A stretch of 5,851 nt of DNA, from the NCBI GenBank assembly GCA_947177675.1, contig CAMWVK010000119.1, forward strand, positions 1 through 5,851, in the 5' to 3' direction. The stretch is from an uncultured Mucispirillum sp. Lineage in GTDB: Bacteria > Chrysiogenota > Deferribacteres > Deferribacterales > Mucispirillaceae. A program made the position numbers and the translations under genes. Below the pieces are notes generated by a model that did not search any database, was not told the origin of the DNA, and worked only from the letters and a program-made list of their open reading frames with translations. The stretch's first letter is position 1, and each line of letters opens with the position of its first letter. Of the stretch, positions 1-5,851 are shown piece after piece.

Positions 1-262
1 TAGTAATTATTAGTGTTGTTTCTAAACATTTAGAGATTATTTCTGCAAACTGTTCAATATCTTTAATTCTGCCTGCATTTCTAACAATAGCAGCTTTTGG
101 GCAGCCAAATAAATCTACAGAATTTATATAACTTAAAAAGTTTTCTTTATTAAGTTCATCTCCAAAAAATATTTCCAAATTTAAATCATCATCTTTTGGA
201 GTAAATAATTTAATATTTTTATCAATAAAATAACTAGAACCAGTTATGAAATATTTTTCCAT
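1..262 (-). CDS. holA: DNA polymerase III delta subunit (HolA), N-terminal part, cut by window edge
   Basis: This is the first 87 codons of a gene that runs off the left edge. HolA is the clamp-loader subunit that binds and opens the beta sliding clamp so it can be loaded onto primed DNA in the cytoplasm. The visible part matches the family's first domain: a beta strand and turn (MEKYFITGSSYF, residues 1-12), the family-typical EIFFGDELNKENF (about 30-42), then NSVDLFGCPKAAIVRNAG (about 47-64), which corresponds to the usual 'LFG..R.VVVRNA' block. The usual 'GEDxF/Y' at the N-terminus is GSSYF here, and the segment before FFGDEL is a few residues shorter than usual. The ATG is nine bases after the lptE stop. 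An in-frame TAG (274-272) excludes any ATG farther upstream. Only a weak Shine-Dalgarno-like sequence (CTGGT) precedes it, so translation probably depends on coupling to lptE. Position after leuS-lptE supports the call. Confidence 0.85.
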   Translation of the reverse strand, partial: MEKYFITGSSYFIDKNIKLFTPKDDDLNLEIFFGDELNKENFLSYINSVDLFGCPKAAIVRNAGRIKDIEQFAEIISKCLETTLIIT

Positions 263-271
263 ATATACCAG

Positions 272-766
272 CTATTTATAAACCTTACGGCTTATGTTTA
301 ATCTAAAAGTTGTTAAATCATCTTCTATATTAGCTTTTAGTTTACTATCTCTTGTCTGCAATGTGCGTGCTACACTTGAAGTAATGGAAAAGTTTGTTGA
401 TGTTTTGGTATTCCATGTATATATTTCTTTTCCGTCAATATCTGTTACTACAATAGTCATATTATAAGAAATGTATGTAGAAGTTGCCTGGTCTGTAGCT
501 GTTAGAATAGGGTCAACATATTCTAAGTTAGTAATTATTATGTCCATAAAATATGTAGCCTGTTTATAAGAAGCAAGCTCATTATATTTTAAGAAAAACC
601 GTTCTGCTTCTAACTGCATTATATCACCAATAGAAGAATCAATAGTGTCATTATGGACAGTATTAATATAATACTTAACAGGAATTTCATTATTTAACCC
701 TGCCATTGTATAACCACATGATGATAATATCAGTAATAATAATGCAGTAAGCAGAAATTTTTTCAT
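272..766 (-). CDS. lptE: LPS-assembly outer-membrane lipoprotein LptE-like
   Basis: A 164-residue probable lipoprotein. LptE plugs the LptD beta-barrel in the outer membrane and helps deliver lipopolysaccharide to the cell surface. Residues 1-16 are a classic signal peptide (MKK, then a leucine-rich core) ending in lipobox LSSC, so lipidation is expected at Cys17 after signal peptidase II cleavage. The mature protein begins CGYTMAG, matching the 'CGY' start usual in this family. The rest fits the short LptE fold: a strand with NTVHNDT (35-41), a helix about 47-65, then strands about 72-83 and 98-118, and a C-terminal helix about 142-162. Sequence conservation in this family is low, so the call rests mainly on lipobox, size, predicted pattern and location between leuS and holA. 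The ATG overlaps the leuS stop by one base (TAATG), which points to coupled translation. The stop is TAG. A generic lipoprotein of unknown role is the alternative, but context makes it unlikely. Confidence 0.82.
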   Translation of the reverse strand: MKKFLLTALLLLILSSCGYTMAGLNNEIPVKYYINTVHNDTIDSSIGDIMQLEAERFFLKYNELASYKQATYFMDIIITNLEYVDPILTATDQATSTYISYNMTIVVTDIDGKEIYTWNTKTSTNFSITSSVARTLQTRDSKLKANIEDDLTTFRLNISRKVYK

Positions 767-3321
767 TATTTTACCACAAGGCTTACAAGTTTATTTTTAA
801 TAAATATTTTTTTAACAAGCTCTTTTTCTTTAAGATAAGATAATACTTTGCTGTCTTTTAAAACAGTATCAAAAACAGTATTTTCATCAACATCTCTAGG
901 AAAAGTAAAGTTTGCTCTTACTTTGCCATTTATTTGCACAACAATAACTATTTCATCAGATATTGTATATTTTTCATCATATTCTGGCCATTTGCTTTCT
1001 GCAATAAATGATGTTTTTCCAGCAAGTTCATTAAGTTCTTCTGCTATATGCGGTGTAAATGGTGCTAAAATAGTTATTAAAGTATTTAAACTGAATGCAA
1101 ATGCTGCTTTATCATTATCATTTTCAAGTTTTTCTGCTGCAATATAAAGAGTATTAACCATTTCCATAATAGCTGATACTGCCGTATTTAATTGAAATCT
1201 TGCAATATCATTTGTTACTTTTTTAATAGCCGCATGTGTTGCTCTAATAATAGTTTTTGCTGTTTCGCCAGCAAAATCTGGTGTATTATTATAAGTTTTT
1301 AATATCTCTATATTAGATACAACAAGCCTGAATACTCGGTTAATAAATCTGTAACAGCCTTCAACACCATTTTCAGACCATTCTATTTCATTTTCTGGCG
1401 GTGCAGCAAAAACAGAAAAAAGTCTTATAGTATCAGCACCATACTGACTATTTAATATATCAGGATCTACTATATTTTTTTTAGATTTAGACATTTTTTC
1501 CACTCTGCCTTTGAGAGCTATACTTCCGCATTTGCAGCATTTACCGTCTTTTACTTCGCTGGGGAAAAGCCAGCCATCTTTTTCACATTTCCATGTTTCT
1601 TTGCAAACCATACCTTGAGTTAAAAGGTTTGTAAATGGTTCGTCAAAAGAGAGATAGCCCATATCTCTTAAAACTTTTGTAAAAAATCTTGCATATAAAA
1701 GGTGCATAACAGCATGTTCAACACCTCCTATATACTGGTCTACTGGCATCCAGTAGTCTATTTCTTTTTTATCAAAAATATTTGTATCGCATTTTGGAGA
1801 GCAGTAACGCAGGAAATACCATGATGATTCCATAAAAGTATCCATAGTATCTGTTTCTCTTTTTGCTTTGCCACCACATACAGGGCAGGTAGTGTTTATA
1901 AAATCCTCTACATTATCAAGTGGGTTTCCTTGACATTTAAAATCTACATTTTTAGGAAGTTCAACAGGTAAATCTTCTTCCTTAACTGGCTGCATACCAC
2001 ATTTTTCACAATATACAAATGGAATAGGTGCACCCCAGTAACGCTGTCTTGAAATACCCCAGTCTCTTAATCTGAAATTAACAGATGCTTTCGCAGCATT
2101 ATCTTTTGCAAGATTTTCTATTATTTTCTTTTTAGCTTCATCATAATTAAGGCTGTTTAATTCTCCAGAATTTACAAGTTTTCCTGCACCAGTATATGCT
2201 TCCGTCATTTTATCTGGATTTAATTCTTCACCATCAGGTTGAATAACTATTTTAATAGGAAGGTTATATTCTTTTGCAAATTCAAAGTCTCTTGTATCAT
2301 GTGCAGGAACAGCCATAACAGCACCTGTTCCATAATCCATTAATACATAGTTTGCAATATATACTGGAAGATGAGTATTATTAACAGGATTGATTACATA
2401 TTTACCTGTAAAAAAGCCTTTTTTCTGTTTGTTATTTGTTCTATCTGCTTTATCCTGTTTTGCAATATCTGCAATAAATTTTAAGCCATCCTGTTCATAT
2501 TCTGTGCCTTTAAGTAAATCTTTCACAATAGGATGTTCTGGTGCTAAAAGCATAAATGTTGCACCATAAAGAGTATCTGGTCTTGTTGTAAAAACAGTAA
2601 TTATTTTATCATTTTCAGCAAATTTAAAAATAATTTCTGCACCAATAGATTTACCTATCCAGTTTCTCTGCATAGTTAAAACCTTTTCTGGCCAGCCTTT
2701 TAATTTATATGTGTATTCTAATAATTCATCTGCATATTCTGTAATTTTTAAAAACCACTGCTCTAACTCTTTCATTTCTACAATAGAAGAACATCTCCAG
2801 CAGTGACCGTCTTCCACCTGTTCATTTGCTAAAACTGTTTCACATTCAGGACACCAGTTTACAATAGATTTCTTTTTATAGGCTAAGCCTTTTTTCCATA
2901 ATTCTATAAATACTTTTTGCTCCCATTTATAGTATTCTGGGTCACAAGTTGCCACTTCTCTTGACCAGTCATAAGAAAAACCTAGTTTTTTAAGCTGCTC
3001 TTTCATATTTGCAATATTTGAATATGTCCAGTCAGCAGGGTGTCTGTTATTTTGTTTTGCAGCATTTTCTGCAGGTAGACCAAAAGCATCCCAGCCCATA
3101 GGATGAATAACATTTAAACCCTGCATAAATTTAAAACGAGAAACAACATCACCAATAGAATAGTTGCGAACATGTCCCATATGAATATTACCAGATGGAT
3201 ATGGAAGCATTTCTAAACAGTAATATTTTTCTTTACTGTTATCTGCTTCTCTTTTAAAAACATTATTTTCTTCCCAGCGTTTTTGCCATTTTGATTCAAA
3301 TGCAGACGGATTATATTTCAT
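766..3321 (-). CDS. leuS: Leucyl-tRNA synthetase
   Basis: This 851-residue class Ia aminoacyl-tRNA synthetase charges tRNA-Leu with leucine using ATP in the cytoplasm and is of normal length for bacterial LeuRS. Landmarks from the chosen start: MLPYPSGNIHMGH (38-50) carries the HIGH-type motif H47-MG-H50. A zinc-binding Cys4 set is CPEC (157-160) plus CWRC (174-177). The editing domain lies at about 222-420, with the threonine-rich stretch TTRPDT (245-250) and the AVPAHDTRDFEF block (337-348) holding Asp342 and Asp345, so proofreading looks intact. RDWGISRQRYWG is at 419-430. The signature KMSKS is at 609-613. A leucine-specific insertion with C573, C579, C595 and C598 sits just before it. 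The anticodon-binding helical domain spans about 655-785, and the C-terminal domain includes VVQINGKVRANF (794-805). An in-frame ATG 15 codons upstream (3366) exists, but I chose 3321: GGTGA sits seven bases before it, the upstream ATG has no Shine-Dalgarno sequence, and MKYNPSAFESKW is a typical LeuRS beginning. Confidence 0.97.
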   Translation of the reverse strand: MKYNPSAFESKWQKRWEENNVFKREADNSKEKYYCLEMLPYPSGNIHMGHVRNYSIGDVVSRFKFMQGLNVIHPMGWDAFGLPAENAAKQNNRHPADWTYSNIANMKEQLKKLGFSYDWSREVATCDPEYYKWEQKVFIELWKKGLAYKKKSIVNWCPECETVLANEQVEDGHCWRCSSIVEMKELEQWFLKITEYADELLEYTYKLKGWPEKVLTMQRNWIGKSIGAEIIFKFAENDKIITVFTTRPDTLYGATFMLLAPEHPIVKDLLKGTEYEQDGLKFIADIAKQDKADRTNNKQKKGFFTGKYVINPVNNTHLPVYIANYVLMDYGTGAVMAVPAHDTRDFEFAKEYNLPIKIVIQPDGEELNPDKMTEAYTGAGKLVNSGELNSLNYDEAKKKIIENLAKDNAAKASVNFRLRDWGISRQRYWGAPIPFVYCEKCGMQPVKEEDLPVELPKNVDFKCQGNPLDNVEDFINTTCPVCGGKAKRETDTMDTFMESSWYFLRYCSPKCDTNIFDKKEIDYWMPVDQYIGGVEHAVMHLLYARFFTKVLRDMGYLSFDEPFTNLLTQGMVCKETWKCEKDGWLFPSEVKDGKCCKCGSIALKGRVEKMSKSKKNIVDPDILNSQYGADTIRLFSVFAAPPENEIEWSENGVEGCYRFINRVFRLVVSNIEILKTYNNTPDFAGETAKTIIRATHAAIKKVTNDIARFQLNTAVSAIMEMVNTLYIAAEKLENDNDKAAFAFSLNTLITILAPFTPHIAEELNELAGKTSFIAESKWPEYDEKYTISDEIVIVVQINGKVRANFTFPRDVDENTVFDTVLKDSKVLSYLKEKELVKKIFIKNKLVSLVVK

Positions 3322-3328
3322 AAATCTT

Positions 3329-3333
3329 TCACC
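3329..3333 (-). promoter_or_regulatory. Ribosome binding site that fixes the leuS start
   Basis: On the minus strand GGTGA lies seven bases before the ATG at 3321 and matches the AGGAGGTGA anti-Shine-Dalgarno complement. The other in-frame ATG at 3366 is preceded only by A and T, so the shorter 851-residue product is preferred over an 866-residue one. Confidence 0.7.
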
Positions 3334-3364
3334 ATTAATAATTTTAACTTTTATGTCATATACC

Positions 3365-3391
3365 ATAATATATATAATTTAAGCAAGTAAA
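3365..3391 (-). promoter_or_regulatory. Weak candidate promoter for leuS-lptE-holA
   Basis: Reading the minus strand, TTTACT (3391-3386) and TATTAT (3370-3365) could serve as -35 and -10 hexamers, but the spacer is only 15 bases. An alternative -35, TTGCTT (3386-3381), has no well-placed -10. If transcription started about seven bases after TATTAT, the transcript would begin near 3358 and exclude the ATG at 3366, which would fit the chosen leuS start. The region is almost pure A/T, so matches of this quality can arise by chance. Read-through from tex is an alternative way to transcribe the operon. Confidence 0.22.
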
Positions 3392-3445
3392 ATATAATAT
3401 TTTAAATTTAGATTATTATATATTTCAGGCTGATATTTTAAGGAT

Positions 3446-3470
3446 AATTCTGCCCTTTAAGGTCAGAATT
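3446..3470 (-). terminator. Imperfect hairpin at the end of tex, possible weak terminator
   Basis: On the minus strand AATTCTG and CAGAATT form a perfect seven-base-pair stem. An A/G mismatch and an inner CCT/AGG stem with a three-base loop sit between the arms. The hairpin begins inside the tex stop codon (its first base pair uses the last A of TAA). It is followed by ATCCTTAAAATAT rather than a run of T, so it does not look like a full intrinsic terminator on either strand. It may instead protect the tex mRNA 3' end, or only slow polymerase before leuS. Confidence 0.35.
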
Positions 3471-5596
3471 TATATTCTCATAGAAAGGCTTATTCTGCCT
3501 CGTTCTTTATCTATATCTATAACCATAACCTGCACTTTTTGGCCAACTTTTACAACTTCACTTGGATGTTTAATATAGCTTTCAGAAAGTTCAGAAATAT
3601 GAACAAGACCATCATTTTTCAACCCAATATCTACAAAAGCACCAAAATCTACAATATTAGTTACTTTACCAGATATTACCATACTAGGTTTTAAATCATC
3701 AAGGTTTACAATACTTTTCTTAAATATTACAGGGTCTATGCTGTCACGCACATCTCTGTCTGGTTTTTCTAAGTTTTCTATAATATCATTAAAAGTATAT
3801 ATGCCAAGACCTGTTTCTTCTGCAAGCTTATTTAAATTATTTGTTTTTGCTACTTTTCTGATAAGTCCAATTTCTTTAACAGTTAAGTTAAATCTATTTA
3901 ATAATGTATGAACAGCATCATAAGTTTCTGGATGTATAAACATACTGTCAAGCACTTCATCACCGCCATATATTTTTAGGAAACCTGCACACTGTTTGAA
4001 AATAGATTCACCAATGCCTGCTATATTTAAAAGCTGGTTTCTGTTACTAAAAACACCATTATCTTCTCTAAATTTAACTATTTTTTCAGCAATAGAGTAA
4101 TTAAGGCCTGATACATACTGTAAAAGGGAAGGGCTTGCTGTATTTAAATTGACACCTACATTATTTACCACATCTTCAACTACTGCCTGTAATGTATTTT
4201 CAAGTTTTTTCTTATTAACATCATGCTGATACATTCCAACACCGATAGAACGAGGTTCAATTTTTACAAGTTCTGCCAGCGGGTCAATAACTCTGCGGGC
4301 AATAGATACAGCCCCCCTTATAGTAACATCTAAATCAGGAAACTCTTTTGCAGCTACTTCACTTGCAGAATATACACTTGCACCGGCTTCATTTACAATA
4401 GTATATTCTACATTTAACTGGCTTTCATTTAATACTTTTGCAACAAATTCTTCTGTTTCCCTGCTTGCTGTGCCATTGCCTATAGATATGGCATTAATAT
4501 TAAACTTGTTAATAATTTCAATAACTTTCTTTTTACTGCCTTCATAATCACTTTGTGGTGGAGTAGGGTATATAACACCATAATTTAACAGTTTACCAGT
4601 TTCATCAACTGCTGCATATTTACAGCCTGTTCTGTAAGCTGGGTCAAGCCCTAAAACAGACTTTCCTTTTACTGGCGGAGTCATTAAAAGGCCTTTTAAA
4701 TTATCACCAAAAACATGGATAGCTCTTTCTTCAGCGTTCTGCCTTAATTCGCTTCTAATTTCCAGCTCAATAGAAGAAGAAAGCATTGTTTTAAATGCTC
4801 TGCCTGCACATTTTTCTATAACTTTATTATGTTTGTATCCTTCTTCATACATAATAGCAAGCACAGTATTTATACATGTTTCTTCATCAATATTCAGTTT
4901 AACTTTTAATATATTTTCTCTTTCGCCTCTAAAAATTGCTAAAACTCTGTGAGGTGGAAGTGTTGCTATTTTTTCTTCAAATTCATAATATGCTTCATAA
5001 GGAGTTCTTTCTTGAAAATCTTCTGCTGCAAATGATGATATAACTGCAGTTTTGTTATAAATTTCTCTTAATCTGTTTTTAATATTAATATTATGCCCAA
5101 TATCTTCATTAATAATATCTTTTGCCATAGAAAGAATTGTATCAATATCTGATACTCTTTCACTAATATAGTCTTTTGCAAAATCTTCTAATTTAGATAA
5201 ATCAGTATGAGTTTTAATATATTCTGCAACAGGCTCTATACCAGCTTCTCTTGCAATATCTGCTTTTGTTTTCTTTTTAGATTTGTATGGAGCATATAAG
5301 TCTTCCACTTCTGTAAGAGTAGATGCTTTTAATATTGCAAGTTTTAATTCATCAGTCAGCTTTCCTTTTTCATCAATATTTTTTATAACTTCATCTTTTC
5401 TTTTATTTAAATTTTCAAGATACTCATATCTTTCAAGAATATTTCTTATTTGGATTTCATCCATTGCTCCAGTCTGCTCTTTTCTATACCTTGCAATAAA
5501 TGGAACAGTGTTGCCGTCAAGATAAAGTGCTATTAAATTTTCTACATTTTTTTTTGGAAAAGTAAATTCTTTAATAAGTGAGTCTAAATCTACCAT
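3470..5596 (-). CDS. tex: Tex family RNA-binding transcription accessory protein (S1 domain)
   Basis: A complete 708-residue Tex protein, the bacterial relative of eukaryotic Spt6, thought to bind nucleic acid and act with RNA polymerase during transcription. Its length is close to the short form without a C-terminal tail (B. subtilis YdcI is about 719). Domains in order: the helical Tex N-terminal region, about 1-300, with VPFIARYRKEQTGAMDE (31-47) and LYAPYKSKKKTKADIARE (100-117). A YqgF/RNase H-like domain covers about 312-440 with GLDPAYRTGCK (316-326), GNGTASRETEEFV (373-385) and NEAGASVYSASE (402-413). The hallmark IDPLAELVKIEPRSIGVGMY is at 437-456. Helix-hairpin-helix repeats span about 478-545 (NTASPSLLQYVSGL; LLNIAGIGE). 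A C-terminal S1 RNA-binding domain spans about 636-706 with GKVTNIVDFGAFVDIG and GLVHISELS. The position usually glycine in DPGxRTG is Ala320 here, a mild change. A strong AAGGA lies six bases before the ATG. Tex is 148 bases upstream of leuS on the same strand. Confidence 0.96.
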   Translation of the reverse strand: MVDLDSLIKEFTFPKKNVENLIALYLDGNTVPFIARYRKEQTGAMDEIQIRNILERYEYLENLNKRKDEVIKNIDEKGKLTDELKLAILKASTLTEVEDLYAPYKSKKKTKADIAREAGIEPVAEYIKTHTDLSKLEDFAKDYISERVSDIDTILSMAKDIINEDIGHNINIKNRLREIYNKTAVISSFAAEDFQERTPYEAYYEFEEKIATLPPHRVLAIFRGERENILKVKLNIDEETCINTVLAIMYEEGYKHNKVIEKCAGRAFKTMLSSSIELEIRSELRQNAEERAIHVFGDNLKGLLMTPPVKGKSVLGLDPAYRTGCKYAAVDETGKLLNYGVIYPTPPQSDYEGSKKKVIEIINKFNINAISIGNGTASRETEEFVAKVLNESQLNVEYTIVNEAGASVYSASEVAAKEFPDLDVTIRGAVSIARRVIDPLAELVKIEPRSIGVGMYQHDVNKKKLENTLQAVVEDVVNNVGVNLNTASPSLLQYVSGLNYSIAEKIVKFREDNGVFSNRNQLLNIAGIGESIFKQCAGFLKIYGGDEVLDSMFIHPETYDAVHTLLNRFNLTVKEIGLIRKVAKTNNLNKLAEETGLGIYTFNDIIENLEKPDRDVRDSIDPVIFKKSIVNLDDLKPSMVISGKVTNIVDFGAFVDIGLKNDGLVHISELSESYIKHPSEVVKVGQKVQVMVIDIDKERGRISLSMRI

Positions 5597-5602
5597 ATAC
5601 CG

Positions 5603-5607
5603 TCCTT
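5603..5607 (-). promoter_or_regulatory. Strong ribosome binding site of tex
   Basis: AAGGA on the minus strand lies six bases before the ATG at 5596, the clearest Shine-Dalgarno sequence in the window. It settles the tex start. Confidence 0.75.
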
Positions 5608-5625
5608 ACATACCATTTCATTATG

Positions 5626-5654
5626 ATATTACTTTATTTCATTTTGATTATCAA
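5626..5654 (-). promoter_or_regulatory. Candidate sigma-70 promoter of tex
   Basis: On the minus strand TTGATA (5654-5649, five of six bases of the -35 consensus) is followed after 17 bases by TAATAT (5631-5626, four of six of the -10). Transcription would begin near 5619, giving a leader of about 23 bases that still contains the AAGGA site. The spacing is ideal, but the -10 is imperfect and the region is AT-rich. A short inverted repeat, CAAGA-AATA-TCTTG (5652-5665), overlaps the -35 and could be an operator, though arms of five bases are weak evidence. Confidence 0.45.
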
Positions 5655-5744
5655 GAAATATCTTGTAAATTCCAAAAATGATTGCAAAATATTAAGCAGT
5701 CATTTTTAGAATTTATGCTTTATAAAATGTATGATAAATATTGC

Positions 5745-5774
5745 TTGACAAAAATAACAAATTTGCTGTATAAT
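5745..5774 (+). promoter_or_regulatory. Consensus sigma-70 promoter firing rightward, out of the window
   Basis: TTGACA (5745-5750) and TATAAT (5769-5774) are both perfect matches to the housekeeping sigma factor hexamers, separated by 18 bases. Transcription should start near 5781, with the product lying beyond the right edge. No start codon with a ribosome binding site appears in the 70 bases after the predicted start, so the leader is long or the product is a stable RNA. It is divergent from tex, whose predicted start lies about 160 bases to the left. Perfect hexamers are usually found at very active genes such as rRNA or tRNA operons, which is inference here. Confidence 0.75.
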
Positions 5775-5794
5775 AAAAAAACAAGAATTTATAT

Positions 5795-5803
5795 TGTTCT
5801 TTA
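5795..5803 (+). promoter_or_regulatory. boxA-like antitermination element in the rightward leader
   Basis: TGTTCTTTA matches the core boxA sequence TGCTCTTTA at eight of nine positions and lies about 14 bases after the predicted transcription start. BoxA RNA is bound by NusB and NusE (ribosomal protein S10) and allows antitermination in ribosomal RNA operons. Position after a consensus promoter is right for an rrn leader. A nine-base match in AT-rich DNA can be accidental, and the 16S gene itself is not in view. Confidence 0.4.
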
Positions 5804-5851
5804 TTTTAATTTATAGACAATAGAAATTTGCATATTTTCAGATTATTCGCC

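Noticed and set aside
848..1147. A 99-codon open frame on the plus strand inside leuS.
   Set aside because: It lies wholly opposite the conserved C-terminal region of LeuRS, is rich in Ser/Ala/Phe as expected of antisense to AT-rich coding DNA, and has no ribosome binding site or family resemblance.
3322..3469. Possible T-box or other tRNA-sensing riboswitch ahead of leuS.
   Set aside because: The gap is only 148 bases, I see no T-box core resembling AGGGTGGNACCGCG, and there is no antiterminator/terminator pair ending in a T-run.
5283..5525. An 80-codon open frame on the plus strand inside tex.
   Set aside because: It is antisense to the conserved Tex N-terminal domain and has no recognisable motif. 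Its hydrophobic look comes from reverse reading of Lys/Glu-rich codons.
5644..5654. FNR/CRP-like half sites TTGAT and ATCAA upstream of tex.
   Set aside because: The half sites are separated by one base instead of the four that FNR needs, so the resemblance is only superficial.
5623..5709. A 28-codon plus-strand frame with a hydrophobic start (MILLYFILII) in the tex upstream region.
   Set aside because: It has no Shine-Dalgarno sequence, overlaps the predicted tex promoter, lies before rather than after the strong rightward promoter, and such short frames are common in AT-rich DNA.
5759..5831. Repeated octamer AAATTTGC at 5759-5766 and 5824-5831 around the strong promoter.
   Set aside because: Two copies of an eight-base AT-rich word 65 bases apart are not significant, and one copy sits inside the promoter spacer.
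1..5851. Search for mobile elements, CRISPR arrays, tRNA genes, defence or toxin-antitoxin modules.
   Set aside because: Conserved housekeeping genes fill about 93% of the window, and the two gaps (148 and 255 bases) show no terminal repeats, spaced repeats or cloverleaf-like sequence.

Overview
This is an AT-rich window (roughly 30% G+C by eye) from a Gram-negative-type bacterium. It carries ordinary housekeeping genes, nearly all on the minus strand. The outer-membrane assembly lipoprotein LptE implies a lipopolysaccharide-bearing cell. The leuS-lptE-holA order is a familiar arrangement in Gram-negatives. The leucyl-tRNA synthetase has a cysteine-rich leucine-specific insertion that I associate with Geobacter-like and Deferribacterota-type enzymes. 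My best guess is a low-GC member of the Deferribacterota (Mucispirillum-like) or a relative. This is inference from gene order, base composition and protein style, not a database match.

Layout in the direction of minus-strand transcription (right to left): tex (5596-3470, 708 aa, complete) has its own strong ribosome binding site and a plausible promoter. A 148-base gap (3469-3322) follows, with an imperfect hairpin at the tex stop codon and an AT-rich possible promoter. Then come leuS (3321-766, 851 aa), lptE (766-272, 164 aa) and the first 87 codons of holA (262 to the window edge). The last three are tightly packed: leuS and lptE share one base (TAATG), and lptE and holA are nine bases apart. 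They almost certainly form one translationally coupled operon. The products do not form one pathway. They are a tRNA-charging enzyme, an outer-membrane LPS-transport lipoprotein and a replication clamp-loader subunit. Tex is an RNA-binding transcription accessory factor.

The right-hand 255 bases (5597-5851) hold no supported gene but are the most interesting non-coding part. On the plus strand, pointing out of the window, is a sigma-70 promoter with perfect -35 (TTGACA) and -10 (TATAAT) hexamers. Just after the predicted start lies a boxA-like sequence (TGTTCTTTA). Together these suggest a strongly expressed divergent unit, possibly a ribosomal RNA operon, beginning just beyond the right edge.

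I found no mobile element, CRISPR array, tRNA gene or novel multi-gene system in the window.
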